DNA of 64,000 bases, from positions 124,001 to 188,000 of the forward strand of contig CACYQB010000011.1 in NCBI GenBank assembly GCA_902776435.1. The letters run 5' to 3'. Positions 32,523 to 41,710 of the stretch are shown one piece after another. The first letter of the stretch is position 1, and the number at the start of each line of letters is the position of its first letter. This stretch comes from an uncultured Bacteroidales bacterium. Lineage in GTDB: Bacteria > Bacteroidota > Bacteroidia > Bacteroidales > Muribaculaceae. Under the pieces are notes generated by a model. The model was given only the letters and a program-made list of their open reading frames with translations. It searched no databases and was not told the DNA's origin. The translations under genes were made by a program, and so were the position numbers.

Positions 32523-33087
32523 CCTGCAGTCGTTCATGCAGGTGATGAACCCCGAGCTGCAGCACGTCTGCGCCACCCACGTGGAGCGGGCCTACTTTGG
32601 CACGGCCCCTACCCTGCTCACGCTGCGCTGCGCCTACCATGACGAGGCGGCGACGGAGTGGATGCTGCCCCAGCTCTATGACCTGGGGGAGTACTGCGGC
32701 GTCAGGGAGAAACTCGACAAGAACCAGATGATCCAGCTGGCACACATCATCATCACCGAGTTCGGCTACCTGAAGGTGACCGAGGTGATGCTCTTCCTGC
32801 ACCGGCTGAAGGCGGGCCGCTATGGCCGCTTCTACGGCGCCATCGACCCGATGATCATCGTCACGGCCCTGCGCTTCGATTTCATGCGGGAACGGGCGGA
32901 TGCTATCGATGCGCGCGAGCACGCCGAGAAGTGGGCCGAATGGGAAGCCCATTGCCGACAGGTAGCCCAGGAGCGGGCCGAAGCCATCGCTGCCGGCCGA
33001 CCGATCTATCCTCGCCCCGCCACGCCGCAAAAAGCCGCCACCCCAAGCAATGCCAGCCCAACTGACGCCGCCAGCCCGGAGCATTGA
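32371..33087 (+). CDS. Hypothetical protein, DUF6633-like
   Basis: A protein of 238 residues, cytoplasmic. The conserved core is HVERAYFGTAPTLLTLRCAY, WMLPQLYDLGEYCGVREKL, IITEFGYLKVTEVMLFLHRLK and GRYGRFYGAIDPMIIV, which I recognise as the DUF6633 family of Bacteroidales accessory regions. The C-terminal 60 residues are alanine- and proline-rich. It overlaps the upstream gene by 152 bp, so the two are probably translated from one mRNA. Its stop is followed immediately (33088) by the TCGGCCTCACGGCCGA repeat. No function is known. Confidence 0.7.
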   Translation: MKNYTVKTVRSFLPTRSLAVNLSENPAAKKCVLLSRNLEQKVNALLQCHSSLQSFMQVMNPELQHVCATHVERAYFGTAPTLLTLRCAYHDEAATEWMLPQLYDLGEYCGVREKLDKNQMIQLAHIIITEFGYLKVTEVMLFLHRLKAGRYGRFYGAIDPMIIVTALRFDFMRERADAIDAREHAEKWAEWEAHCRQVAQERAEAIAAGRPIYPRPATPQKAATPSNASPTDAASPEH

Positions 33088-33506
33088 TCGGCCTCACGGC
33101 CGAGAAATCAAACAAAAATCTTTATTACGTGAATTCGATGAAAATAAACTGCTGACACCCATCTCCCCCTCTTGGATAAGAGGGGGCCGGGGGGCGTCGA
33201 TAAAACCGAAAGTGGGTATCGTCACGGCAGCATCAACGCCCCTGTGCACTCCCCCTCCTCCGGCACTTCGTGCCACCTCCCCCCGGGCGGGGGAGGAGCT
33301 GAGGCTGTGTCATAATAGGCATCTGGATTTTTAATCGGCCTCACGGCCGAGAAATTAAACGAAAATTATTAATAAAATTAAAATAAAAATTTATTTTGTT
33401 TGATTTTTATACAATTTTGTTTAATTTGGCTTCGCCGAGCTAAAGGTTCTCGCGCGAAGCGCGATCTAATCTGCGATATATGAATTATGACACAGCCTCC
33501 CGGGGG
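33088..33506. repeat. Mosaic of four palindromic repeat families
   Basis: In order: TCGGCCTCACGGCCGA (33088-33103), the ACGTGAATTCGATGAAAATA / CTCCCCCTCTTGG unit (33126-33201), a 55 bp unit CTCCTCCGGCACTTCGTGCC..GGGGGAGGAGCT (33246-33300), GGCTGTGTCATAATAGG (33303-33319), a second TCGGCCTCACGGCCGA (33335-33350), TTCTCGCGCGAAGCGCG (about 33447) and TTATGACACAGCC (33486-33498), the complement of GGCTGTGTCATAA. The last pair makes a 195 bp inverted-repeat-bounded cassette. No gene is supported here. Confidence 0.8.
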
Positions 33507-35876
33507 TTAACGGGTGTGCAGGCGGGTGTGACGTGCTTGCAGTTCTTCCCTATCGATGGTCAACGGGGCTTTCTCGTCGATGGCGATGCTGCCCTTGGTG
33601 CTGCCGGCATGAGCCGACAGGTTGTAAGTGCCTGACAGCAAGCCGTCAATCAGGGCGGTCACATCGGCGATTGTAACGAAGGTGTCGCTGTTCACGTCAC
33701 CTGCAACAGGAGATTCCCCACTGAGCAAGGCGTCAATCAAGGCGGTCACGTCGGCAATAGTGACTACACCATCGCCATTAATGTCACCCATCGTCATTTC
33801 GCCGCTATAAGGAATCCAACCCAGATCCAGATGATAGGCAAAGAGCTCCCAATTCTTATCCATGGCCTGATCTACCTGAACTGAAGTCATGTGGTTACCC
33901 TCTGCCCCGTAATCGTAGTCGAACGCCACCGCATAGATCACGCCCTTCTTGTCCGCAGGTCGCTGCGACAGGCCGTTCACAAATTGTCCCACAGGCTGAC
34001 CTTTGAGCCTGTTGTAATAGATGTCAATCTCCCTTAAACTGGGACAATCCGCAACATTCAGGCTGGTCAGCTGGCAATACTGAGCCTTCAGTGTTTCAAG
34101 AGCACTGCAACCCGACACGTCAAGGCTCGATAGCTGGTTATCATAGCAGACCAGGTCTCGGAGCACAGTGTGGTTGGCAACATCCAGGCTGGAAATCTGA
34201 TTAAAGAAGCAATAGAGTTGGAAGAGTTGGGTAAACCTGCCCACCTCCAGGCTGGTCAGGTTGTTCTTGGTACAATCCAATGAATATAATTCGTCAGGGC
34301 AATTACTCAAATCGAGCTCAGTCAACTCATTGTTACGGCACCACAGCACGAGCAGCTCAGGATTATTGCTCAAGTCCAGTTGTGCCAACTCATTGTTATT
34401 GCACATGAGTATATACAGTTTTGGGCACTCGGTCACATTCAGGCTCGAGATGTGGTTATTACTACAAGACAAGTCCTCGAGGGAGTCACAAGCGGCCAGA
34501 TTGAGCGAGGTCAGATTGCATGAATCGCAATACAGGGTGGTGAGCAACCGGTTGTGACTCACCGAGAATTCACTCAGCTGATGCTTGCCAGACACATCGA
34601 GAGAGGCCAAATGGTTATGGCCACACAGAAGTGTCTCCAGGTTGGGCATGCCGCTGACAGCGCTCAGGTCACAAATCCTGCCATTCTCACAATCCAGATA
34701 GGTCATAGCAGTACAGTCGGCCAGGCCAGTGATACTATCCAGCACATTATAGAAGCACCTCAGGTCTTCCAGGGCCGTGCAGCCCTTCACATTAAGCGAT
34801 TCCAGCCCACTGCGGGAGCACAGCAGATAGGTCAATTGCTTGTTTCGTGACACATCCAACGTTCTCAGAAAGTACTTCTCGGATATTTCCAATGAGGTCA
34901 ACTGGTTGCTTCCACAATAGATTTGCTCCAGGTTGTCCAGGCCATTGAGGGCACTCAGGTCAGAGATTCTGCAACCCTCGCAGTCCAGATACTTCAATGC
35001 GGCACAGTCGGCCAGGCCCGTGATGCTTTGCAGTTGATAATTGTAGAAACACCTCAGGTCTTCCAATGCCGTGCAGCCCGTAACATTAAGCGATTGCAGC
35101 CTGTTGCGGGAGCACAGGAGATAGGTCAATTGCGTGTTATCAGACACATCCAACGTTTCCAAAAAGATCCTCTGAGACAGCTCCAATGAGTCTAACTTGT
35201 TGTGACCACAATAGATTTCAGCCAGGTTGGGCAGCTCACTGAGGGCACTCAGGTTGGAAAAATTACAATTAAAGCAGTCCATATACATCAAGTTTGTGCA
35301 GCTGCTCAGACCCGTGATTGTGGACAGGCTAGTGTTACCATAACACTCAAGAGTGGTCATGGAAGTACAGTTCGACACGTTAAAGTCAGTCAAATTACAG
35401 TTCGAACAATTGACTGCTATCAGAGATGAGTTATTATGAACCCATAATGTTCGCAATTGACTGTGAGTAGCAACATTCAACGAGGAGTTGAGCTGGTTAT
35501 TATGCAGATGTAACACTTGAAGCTGAGTATTAGCAGACAAATCGATTGAGGTCAACTTGTTATTGCCCAAATAAAGTTCCTGGAGTTTGGTGTTGGCACT
35601 CAAATCAACAGAGGTGATTTTGTTGTTAAAGCAGTTAAGATTTGTGAGCTGGGTAAAGTACTCGATACCCGTCAAGTCCGCAATATTCAAGCTATTCAAA
35701 TCTAACTCGGTACAAGCATTGAGCTGGGCTGTGGTAATGACGCTAAGCATATACTTCGACTTCAAGAAGTTACGGAAGTTCGCATCAGGGAAATTGGTGC
35801 TGTTGATGGCCACATCGGCAAGCGCGGCAAGCGATGCCAGCAGCACCGTCATCAGGATAAGAAATCTCTTTTTCAT
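33507..35876 (-). CDS. Secreted leucine-rich repeat protein with dockerin
   Basis: A protein of 789 residues with a signal peptide (RFLILMTVLLASLAALA). Residues about 45-640 hold some 25 leucine-rich repeats of 21-23 residues, of the pattern L-xLxCxxNxLxSLDLSxN (examples: LTNLNCFNNKITSVDLSANT, LYILMCNNNELAQLDLSNNP). A two-repeat dockerin (about 692-750; DINGDGVVTIADVTALIDALL, DVNSDTFVTIADVTALIDGLL) and a short tail rich in Ala, Arg and Thr follow. It is probably a surface or extracellular protein-binding protein. Many cysteines lie in the repeat consensus. Single gene with a clear promoter. Confidence 0.87.
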   Translation of the reverse strand: MKKRFLILMTVLLASLAALADVAINSTNFPDANFRNFLKSKYMLSVITTAQLNACTELDLNSLNIADLTGIEYFTQLTNLNCFNNKITSVDLSANTKLQELYLGNNKLTSIDLSANTQLQVLHLHNNQLNSSLNVATHSQLRTLWVHNNSSLIAVNCSNCNLTDFNVSNCTSMTTLECYGNTSLSTITGLSSCTNLMYMDCFNCNFSNLSALSELPNLAEIYCGHNKLDSLELSQRIFLETLDVSDNTQLTYLLCSRNRLQSLNVTGCTALEDLRCFYNYQLQSITGLADCAALKYLDCEGCRISDLSALNGLDNLEQIYCGSNQLTSLEISEKYFLRTLDVSRNKQLTYLLCSRSGLESLNVKGCTALEDLRCFYNVLDSITGLADCTAMTYLDCENGRICDLSAVSGMPNLETLLCGHNHLASLDVSGKHQLSEFSVSHNRLLTTLYCDSCNLTSLNLAACDSLEDLSCSNNHISSLNVTECPKLYILMCNNNELAQLDLSNNPELLVLWCRNNELTELDLSNCPDELYSLDCTKNNLTSLEVGRFTQLFQLYCFFNQISSLDVANHTVLRDLVCYDNQLSSLDVSGCSALETLKAQYCQLTSLNVADCPSLREIDIYYNRLKGQPVGQFVNGLSQRPADKKGVIYAVAFDYDYGAEGNHMTSVQVDQAMDKNWELFAYHLDLGWIPYSGEMTMGDINGDGVVTIADVTALIDALLSGESPVAGDVNSDTFVTIADVTALIDGLLSGTYNLSAHAGSTKGSIAIDEKAPLTIDREELQARHTRLHTR

Positions 35877-35926
35877 AATGCACAGGATTTTATAGGTTAA
35901 TATTTAAATTTCATTTCAATTTACCG

Positions 35927-35957
35927 CAAAGATAAACAATAATCTAACAAATCCAAA
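35927..35957 (-). promoter_or_regulatory. -33/-7 promoter of the LRR/dockerin gene
   Basis: On the minus strand TTTG (35957-35954), 19 nt, TATCTTTG (35934-35927), about 45 nt upstream of the start. Confidence 0.8.
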
Positions 35958-36039
35958 CTTTTCCCATAAAAATGTATTCATATCCAACAAAAATCAAGGA
36001 ATTTAGGCTAAATTTCCAAAGAACGGCAACCGCTTTGCG

Positions 36040-36400
36040 ACAGCATCAACGCACCTGCGCACTCCCCCTCCTCCGGCACTTCGTGCCACCTCCCCCCGGG
36101 CGGGGGAGGAGCTGGGGCTGTGTCATAATAGGCCTCTGGGTTTTAATCGGCCTTACGGCCGAGAAATCAAACAAAAATCATTATAACGTGAGTTCGATGA
36201 AAATAAACTGCTGACACCCAGCTCCCCCTCTTGGATAAGAGGGGGCCGGGGGGCGTCGATAAAACCGAAGGCGAGCAGGTCGAAGACCTGAACATGGCCT
36301 ACTTGCCTGATTCCCGATGTCCTCTTGCCAGCCCGATTCCTAATCTCCTTTAGCCTGCTTGCCTGATTTCCGATGTCCTCGGGTTGCCCTGGGGGGCGTG
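36040..36400. repeat. Mosaic of palindromic repeats upstream of the nuo terminator
   Basis: Order: CTCCTCCGGCACTTCGTGCC unit (36059-36113), GGCTGTGTCATAATAGG (36116-36132), TCGGCCTTACGGCCGA (36147-36162), the CTCCCCCTCTTGG unit (36186-36260), then a lone AGGTCGAAGACCTG arm (36277-36290) of the covarying-hairpin element and three CCGATGTCCTC-type repeats (36301-36400). The block from 36059 to 36260 repeats the order seen at 33246-33350 and 33126-33201 with the last unit moved. Confidence 0.78.
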
Positions 36401-36426
36401 ATGGGGAGAGCATGAGGATGGACGAT

Positions 36427-36462
36427 AAAAAAAGGAGCACGGTGGTCCCCCACTGTGCTCCC
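36427..36462 (-). terminator. Rho-independent terminator of the nuo-atp cluster
   Basis: On the minus strand GGAGCACAGTGG, loop, CCACCGTGCTCC (one mismatch) and then eight T. It lies about 170 nt after the nuoN stop. Confidence 0.88.
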
Positions 36463-36530
36463 CTGTCAACATGAAACAAATCTTCTTCTGCTAGTTTATG
36501 CTAAATGATATCAGAAGTAGCTTTTTTTAT

Positions 36531-36639
36531 TTAAGTTGAGCGTGGCTCAACTTAAAGTTTAGAGTTTAGAGGTTAGAGGTTTGGGTTTAGATGTCCTCTA
36601 AACTTTAAACTCTAAACTCCAGTGAGCTCCGCTCACTGG
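36531..36639. repeat. TTTAGAG array and hairpins behind nuoN
   Basis: A 9-bp perfect hairpin CCAGTGAGC-tcc-GCTCACTGG (36619-36639) covers the nuoN stop codon. Next on the coding strand come 7-mers AGTTTAG/AGTTTAA (36556-36618) arranged as an imperfect inverted repeat, then a perfect 11-bp hairpin TTAAGTTGAGC-gtg-GCTCAACTTAA (36531-36555). Confidence 0.75.
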
Positions 36640-38102
36640 ATCATTGCGAACATCGAGCTGATGGCATCTACAGCGCCGTTGATGTAGGTGTAGATGCACG
36701 ACAGCAGACCGATGAAGATGATGCCCAGCACGCACAGAATCAAGCCTGCACGCTCGGTCCAGTGGCTCTGGAACTTGGGAATCACGCAATCGTCCTGACG
36801 CAGGAACATCGCCTTGACCACCAGCAAGTAGTAGTACAGGGAGATGATGGTGTTGACCAACGCGATCAATACCAGCGCGTAGATGGCTACCGAGCCCTGA
36901 TGGCAAGCGCCCACAAAGATGAAGAACTTGCTGAAGAAGCCTGCAAACGGGGGAATACCACCGAGCGAGAACATCGCCAGCATCATCGTGAAGGCGAGCC
37001 AGGGATTGGTCTTGAACAGGCCGTTGTAGTCGTCCATGGTGACGCGTCCCGTCTGGCGCTCAATCGCAGCAATCACGCCGAAGGCGGCCACGTTGCTGAA
37101 GATGTAAACCAGCACGTAGTAGATCATCGAGGACATACCCATCACGTTGACGGCAATGATGCCGAGCATGATGTAACCGGCCTGGGAAATCGACGAGAAG
37201 GCCAGGAAGCGCTTGAGGTTGCGCTGACGGATGGCGAACAGGTTACCCAGGGTGATGGTGAGCACGATGACGGCATAGAGCATCCACTCCCACACCTGAG
37301 AGTAGGCAGCGCCGAACACCTGAGCCAGAATCACCAAGAACGAGAACGCGGCAGCACCCTTGCTGATGACCGACAGGTAGCTGGTCACAGCGGTGGGAGC
37401 GCCCTGGTAAACGTCGGCGGTCCACAGGTGGAAGGGCACCAGCGAGAGCTTGAAGCCCACACCGGCGATGACAAATGCCAGCGAAGCAATCAGCAGGGCC
37501 GAATGGTTGCCGATGAGCGCGGTGGCGATGTCCTTGAAGTAGAGCGAACCGCTCATGCCATAGACAAACGAGATGCCGAGCAGGAAAATCGCTGACGAGA
37601 AGATCGCAGTGAAGATGTACTTGGCGGCAGCCTCGTGGGACTCGTAGTAGCGTTTCTCGAAGGCGGCCAGTGCGGCAACGGGCAGCGAGGCGGTCTCGAG
37701 ACCGATGACGAACAACAGGAAGTGGCGTGCCGAGATCATGAGGAACATGCCCAGCAGGGTTAACAGCGTCAACTCGTAGAACTCGCCGCGGCGAACGCTG
37801 ACGAAGTCGCTGTTAGTCCACTTCACGGCCTGCAGGAGCACCAGCACAACACCCACGTTGAGGATGTTCTTCATCACCCAGGTGGGAGCGTTGGACTCGA
37901 ACATGCCGCCGAAAGCCTCGCCCGTAGCAGCGGGGAAGCAGAAGCAGTATATCGTGTAGAGCGCCATCATGATGACCGTGAACACGGGCATGTAACGTTG
38001 AGTGCGCTCAGGCATGAAAGTGTCGTAGATGAAAACGAGCAGGAAAACCAGCAACAGGCCAATCTCCTGCGGCATCAATAAGAATTGTGAATAATCCATC
38101 AT
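36633..38102 (-). CDS. nuoN: NADH-quinone oxidoreductase subunit N
   Basis: A protein of 489 residues with about 14 membrane helices and the proton-antiporter-like (Mrp) domain: LPVAALAAFEKRYYESHEAAAKYIF, VGFKLSLVPFHLWTADVYQGAPTAVTSYLSVISKGAAA and SLGGIPPFAGFFSKF. The conserved lysines in FKLS and SKG mark the proton path. It is the last gene of the nuo-atp cluster and is followed by a strong terminator. Length is normal for NuoN. It forms one of the proton-pumping units of complex I in the inner membrane. Confidence 0.95.
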   Translation of the reverse strand: MMDYSQFLLMPQEIGLLLVFLLVFIYDTFMPERTQRYMPVFTVIMMALYTIYCFCFPAATGEAFGGMFESNAPTWVMKNILNVGVVLVLLQAVKWTNSDFVSVRRGEFYELTLLTLLGMFLMISARHFLLFVIGLETASLPVAALAAFEKRYYESHEAAAKYIFTAIFSSAIFLLGISFVYGMSGSLYFKDIATALIGNHSALLIASLAFVIAGVGFKLSLVPFHLWTADVYQGAPTAVTSYLSVISKGAAAFSFLVILAQVFGAAYSQVWEWMLYAVIVLTITLGNLFAIRQRNLKRFLAFSSISQAGYIMLGIIAVNVMGMSSMIYYVLVYIFSNVAAFGVIAAIERQTGRVTMDDYNGLFKTNPWLAFTMMLAMFSLGGIPPFAGFFSKFFIFVGACHQGSVAIYALVLIALVNTIISLYYYLLVVKAMFLRQDDCVIPKFQSHWTERAGLILCVLGIIFIGLLSCIYTYINGAVDAISSMFAMIQ

Positions 38103-38143
38103 ATTGTATTATGCTATTTTTATCAGGTTAAACAACACTTTCA

Positions 38144-39673
38144 TCAAATCACGGTCAGTGCAGCCTGCAGGGCCTTGACAACGGGCTCAAAACTGCTGCT
38201 GATGATGTTCACAAAGAAGTTGGGGAAACAGCCGATGGCAGCCACGGCAAGAATCAGCGTGGCGGTCGAGAGGCGCTCCTCCCAAGTGGCGTCGGTCAAC
38301 TCGCGATGGTGCTCATCCTGTACCTCACCAAAGAGCAACTTGGCGACCACGCGCAGGATGTAAACCGCCGTCACGACAATCGAGGTGGTGGCCATGATGG
38401 TGAGCACACGGTGGAAGGTGTCGGTATGCTGGAACGAGCCGAAGAAGATGGTCATCTCGGCAGCGAAACCGCTCAGGTAAGGCAGACCCAGCGAAGCCAG
38501 ACCGGCAATCACGTAGCCCACACCCAGATAAGGCATGATGTGCATCATACCGCCCATGTCGCGGATGTCACGCGTGTGGGTGCGGCCGTAAATCATACCG
38601 ATCAAGGCAAAGAACAGGGCCGTCATCAGACCGTGGGACAACATCTGGAGCACAGCACCGGTCATCGCGGTGGTGTTGAACATCAGGATGGCGAACAGCA
38701 CCATACCGCAGTGGCTCACCGACGAGTAAGCGTTGATGTACTTGAGGTCGGTCTGCACACAGGCGCTCAACGCACCATATACGATGCTGAAGCCCGTCAA
38801 CAGCAGGAAGATCCAAGCCAACTCATTGGCGGCAAACGGCATCAGGTAGATAGCGATGCGGAAGCAGCCGTATCCACCAAGCTTCATCAGCACACCGGCA
38901 TGGAGCATCGACACCGCGGTGGGCGCCGAGGCATGACCGTCGGGAGACCATGTGTGGAAGGGGAACATGGCACCCAGCACGCCGAAGCCGACAAACGTCA
39001 GCGGGAACAGCACGTACTGCCAGCTGTGGGGGATGGCATTATTCTGGGCAATTTCCAGGATGTTCATCGTCAAGGGCTGACCCTCGGGAGCCGAGTGGAA
39101 GTAGATGCCGATCAAGCCGAGCATCAGGAAGGCTGAGCCACCCATCAGCATCAGCGTCAGCTTCATCGCACTGTAGTTCTTGTTGCCGCTGCCCCACACG
39201 CCAATCAGCAGGTACATGGGAATCAGAGCGACCTCATAGAACATGAACATCGTGAACAGGTCGATCGAGATAAAGAAACCGAACACACCCGTGGACAACA
39301 GGAAGAACCACATGAAGAACTGACGGGGCAGCGGGTTCATCTTCCACGAAGCGAAGACACCGGCGAACACGATGAACGCCGACAACAGAATCATCACGAC
39401 GCTGACACCGTCAACACCCAAAGCCAGATGGACATTGAACGGAGCGTACCACAGCACGTCGCTGCGCAGAATCATCTCGTCGGTGACACCGGCACCGCGG
39501 GCGTCGAGGAACATCTTGACCAGCGCCACGGCAAGCACCATGAGCACGCTGGCACCGATAACGGCAACGGTCCTGATGGCCTTGATGCCGCGGTTGCTGC
39601 ACAGGGCCAGGCCTCCAAGCGTCAGCAGAGGCACGATCACAAAGTAAATCAGTATATTATTGAAAAGTTCCAT
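38144..39673 (-). CDS. nuoM: NADH-quinone oxidoreductase subunit M
   Basis: A protein of 509 residues, about 14 helices, antiporter-like. Conserved blocks: FFLLSTGVFGFFISIDLFTMFMFYEVALIPMYLLIG (the essential Glu in FYEVALIP), VLGAMFPFHTWSPDGHASAPTAVSMLHAGVLMKLGGYG and YSSVSHCGM. Normal length. It lies 41 bp before nuoN and 34 bp after nuoL on the minus strand. Second of the three proton-pumping subunits L, M and N. Confidence 0.96.
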   Translation of the reverse strand: MELFNNILIYFVIVPLLTLGGLALCSNRGIKAIRTVAVIGASVLMVLAVALVKMFLDARGAGVTDEMILRSDVLWYAPFNVHLALGVDGVSVVMILLSAFIVFAGVFASWKMNPLPRQFFMWFFLLSTGVFGFFISIDLFTMFMFYEVALIPMYLLIGVWGSGNKNYSAMKLTLMLMGGSAFLMLGLIGIYFHSAPEGQPLTMNILEIAQNNAIPHSWQYVLFPLTFVGFGVLGAMFPFHTWSPDGHASAPTAVSMLHAGVLMKLGGYGCFRIAIYLMPFAANELAWIFLLLTGFSIVYGALSACVQTDLKYINAYSSVSHCGMVLFAILMFNTTAMTGAVLQMLSHGLMTALFFALIGMIYGRTHTRDIRDMGGMMHIMPYLGVGYVIAGLASLGLPYLSGFAAEMTIFFGSFQHTDTFHRVLTIMATTSIVVTAVYILRVVAKLLFGEVQDEHHRELTDATWEERLSTATLILAVAAIGCFPNFFVNIISSSFEPVVKALQAALTVI

Positions 39674-39707
39674 TTGATATATCCTTTCTAATTTGTTAGA
39701 CCGTTGA

Positions 39708-41705
39708 TTACAAGATTACACATATCATCGTGATGGCGGCCAACAACAGGGCGCCAATCAGATAAACAAACACATAGGCCTGGATGCTGCCTGACTGCAG
39801 GCGACGGATGCCGTAGGACACCGAGTTGGTGGCGTCGGCCATCCAGTTCATGAAACCGTCGATGATGTGGCGGTCAAACCAGGCGATGGGCACACAGATA
39901 CCCTGGAAGATGATCTTGTGGGTAATGAACTGGTAGAGCTCATCCATGTAGAAGCGCTTGTAGGAAGCCGTCCACAGGCCACGCATCGAGTTGGCCATGC
40001 GCTCGGGCAGCGGATTCTCCTTGAAGTACATCACCGTGGCCAGGCCGATGCCCACGAGGGCAACGAGTACACTCGAGCCGGCAACCGTCCAGTCGAGGGC
40101 GGTGTGCAGGTGATGGCCGTCCCAGGTCACCAGGTTATGGAAGGGAACGAAACCGGCTACAATCGAGATGGCTGCCAGGATAATCAGCGGCAGCGTCATG
40201 GTCCAGGGCTGGTCCTTGGGAGCATGGTGGGCATCGTGCACCTCATGTTTCTTCCAGAAGAAGATGAGGTAATAGATGCGGAACATGTAGAAGGCGGTCA
40301 TGCAGGCAACCATCGACATCCACAGTCCCCAACCCAGGCCGCGCTGGTAGGCAGCGACGAGGATCTCGTCCTTAGACCAGAATCCGGCAAAGGGAGGAAT
40401 ACCGGCAATCGCGAGACAGCCGATGAGGAAGCAGATGCTCGTGATGGGCATGTACTTGTGCAGGCCGTGCATCTTGTCGTTCTCGTTGCTGTGAACAGCG
40501 TGGATGATGGCACCGGCGCACAGGAAGAGCAACGCCTTGAACATAGCGTGGGTGAACAGGTGGAACATCGACGCCATGTAACCCAGGCCGTAACCCTCGT
40601 GAATCTCGATGAGCGAGTTGTTGTTGGAGCTCACGGCCAGCGAGGTCATCATGAAGGCGATCTGGGAGATGGTCGAGAAGGCCAGCGCACGCTTGATGTC
40701 ACTCTGGGTGCAGGCGATGGCGGCGGCATAGAAGGCCGTGAAGGCGCCAACGACCAGGATGATGTTCATCGCACCCTGCTCGAGCACATACAGCGGGAAG
40801 AGCCTTGCCACCAGAAATACACCGGCGACAACCATGGTAGCGGCGTGGATCAACGCCGACACGGGAGTCGGGCCCTCCATGGCATCGGGCAGCCAGATGT
40901 GCAACGGGTACATCGCACTCTTACCGGCACCGCCGATGAAGATGAAGGTCAACGCCCAGCCCATGACCGAGCAGCCCATGAAGGTGGCGCCTCCGGCAGT
41001 GCTGATGGCGCTCTGGGCCGTCTCCAAGCTACCCGACATCGTGGGGCCGAAGACCAGCTTGTCGAAGTCGAAGGTGTTAGTGTAATAGCTCAGGATCATG
41101 ATACCCAACAGGAAGAACAGGTCAGCCAGACGGGTGACGATGAAGGCCTTCTTGTTGGCATGGTTGGCCGCTGGGGTTGAATAATAGAAACCAATGAGCA
41201 GGTAGGACGACAGACCCACCATCTCAAAGAAGATGAAAATCTGGAAAATGTTGGTGGCAACCACCAGACCCAGCATGGAGAAGGTGAACAAGGCCAGGAA
41301 GGCATAGTAACGCTGGAAACCCTTCTCGGCGTTACCGTCATGGTCACTCATGTAACCCAAGCTGTACAGGTGCACCATCAACGATACCGTGGTGATGACC
41401 ACGAGCATCATCGCGGCGATGGGGTCAACCAGGACGCCCATGCGCACCACTAACGTGTCGGTAAACGACAACCAGGCGGGATTAGCGACAACGACGGCTT
41501 GACGGACGCCGTCCACCATCTGGCCCTGTCCGCTGCCAAAGAAATAGGTCAGCGCCACGCCATAGGCAAGGACGGTATCGACCAGCATGGCCAGCACGCC
41601 AATCACACCAGTGATTTTTCTACCCATTTTCACCCCGACAAGTCCCAGGAACAGGAACATCAGCAGGGGTAATGCTACAACTACTATTGCTAAACTTAAT
41701 GGCAT
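39708..41705 (-). CDS. nuoL: NADH-quinone oxidoreductase subunit L
   Basis: A protein of 665 residues, full length for NuoL, with the antiporter core (FFEMVGLSSYLLIGFYYSTPAANHANKKAFIVTRLAD, GGAGKSAMYPLHIWLPDAMEGPTPVSALIHAATMVVAG) and the long C-terminal amphipathic helix and last helix region. The Glu of FFEMVGLSS and the Lys of AGKSAMYP are the expected proton-path residues. It starts 5 bp after the nuoK stop. It pumps protons at the far end of the complex I membrane arm. Confidence 0.96.
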   Translation of the reverse strand: MPLSLAIVVVALPLLMFLFLGLVGVKMGRKITGVIGVLAMLVDTVLAYGVALTYFFGSGQGQMVDGVRQAVVVANPAWLSFTDTLVVRMGVLVDPIAAMMLVVITTVSLMVHLYSLGYMSDHDGNAEKGFQRYYAFLALFTFSMLGLVVATNIFQIFIFFEMVGLSSYLLIGFYYSTPAANHANKKAFIVTRLADLFFLLGIMILSYYTNTFDFDKLVFGPTMSGSLETAQSAISTAGGATFMGCSVMGWALTFIFIGGAGKSAMYPLHIWLPDAMEGPTPVSALIHAATMVVAGVFLVARLFPLYVLEQGAMNIILVVGAFTAFYAAAIACTQSDIKRALAFSTISQIAFMMTSLAVSSNNNSLIEIHEGYGLGYMASMFHLFTHAMFKALLFLCAGAIIHAVHSNENDKMHGLHKYMPITSICFLIGCLAIAGIPPFAGFWSKDEILVAAYQRGLGWGLWMSMVACMTAFYMFRIYYLIFFWKKHEVHDAHHAPKDQPWTMTLPLIILAAISIVAGFVPFHNLVTWDGHHLHTALDWTVAGSSVLVALVGIGLATVMYFKENPLPERMANSMRGLWTASYKRFYMDELYQFITHKIIFQGICVPIAWFDRHIIDGFMNWMADATNSVSYGIRRLQSGSIQAYVFVYLIGALLLAAITMICVIL

Positions 41706-41710
41706 AATCG

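Noticed and set aside
33094-33276. Open frame on the minus strand whose end (IDAPRPPLIQEGE...SLFSSNSR) recurs at 36153-36479, 23743-24099 and, on the plus strand, at 53824-54111.
   Set aside because: The shared peptide comes only from the CTCCCCCTCTTGG repeat. There is no common start, no promoter and the remainder of each frame is unrelated, so it is a repeat shadow and not a gene family.
19553-35876. A cellulosome or polysaccharide utilisation locus.
   Set aside because: No cohesin, glycosidase, SusC/SusD pair or sugar-sensing regulator is present; only dockerins support the idea.
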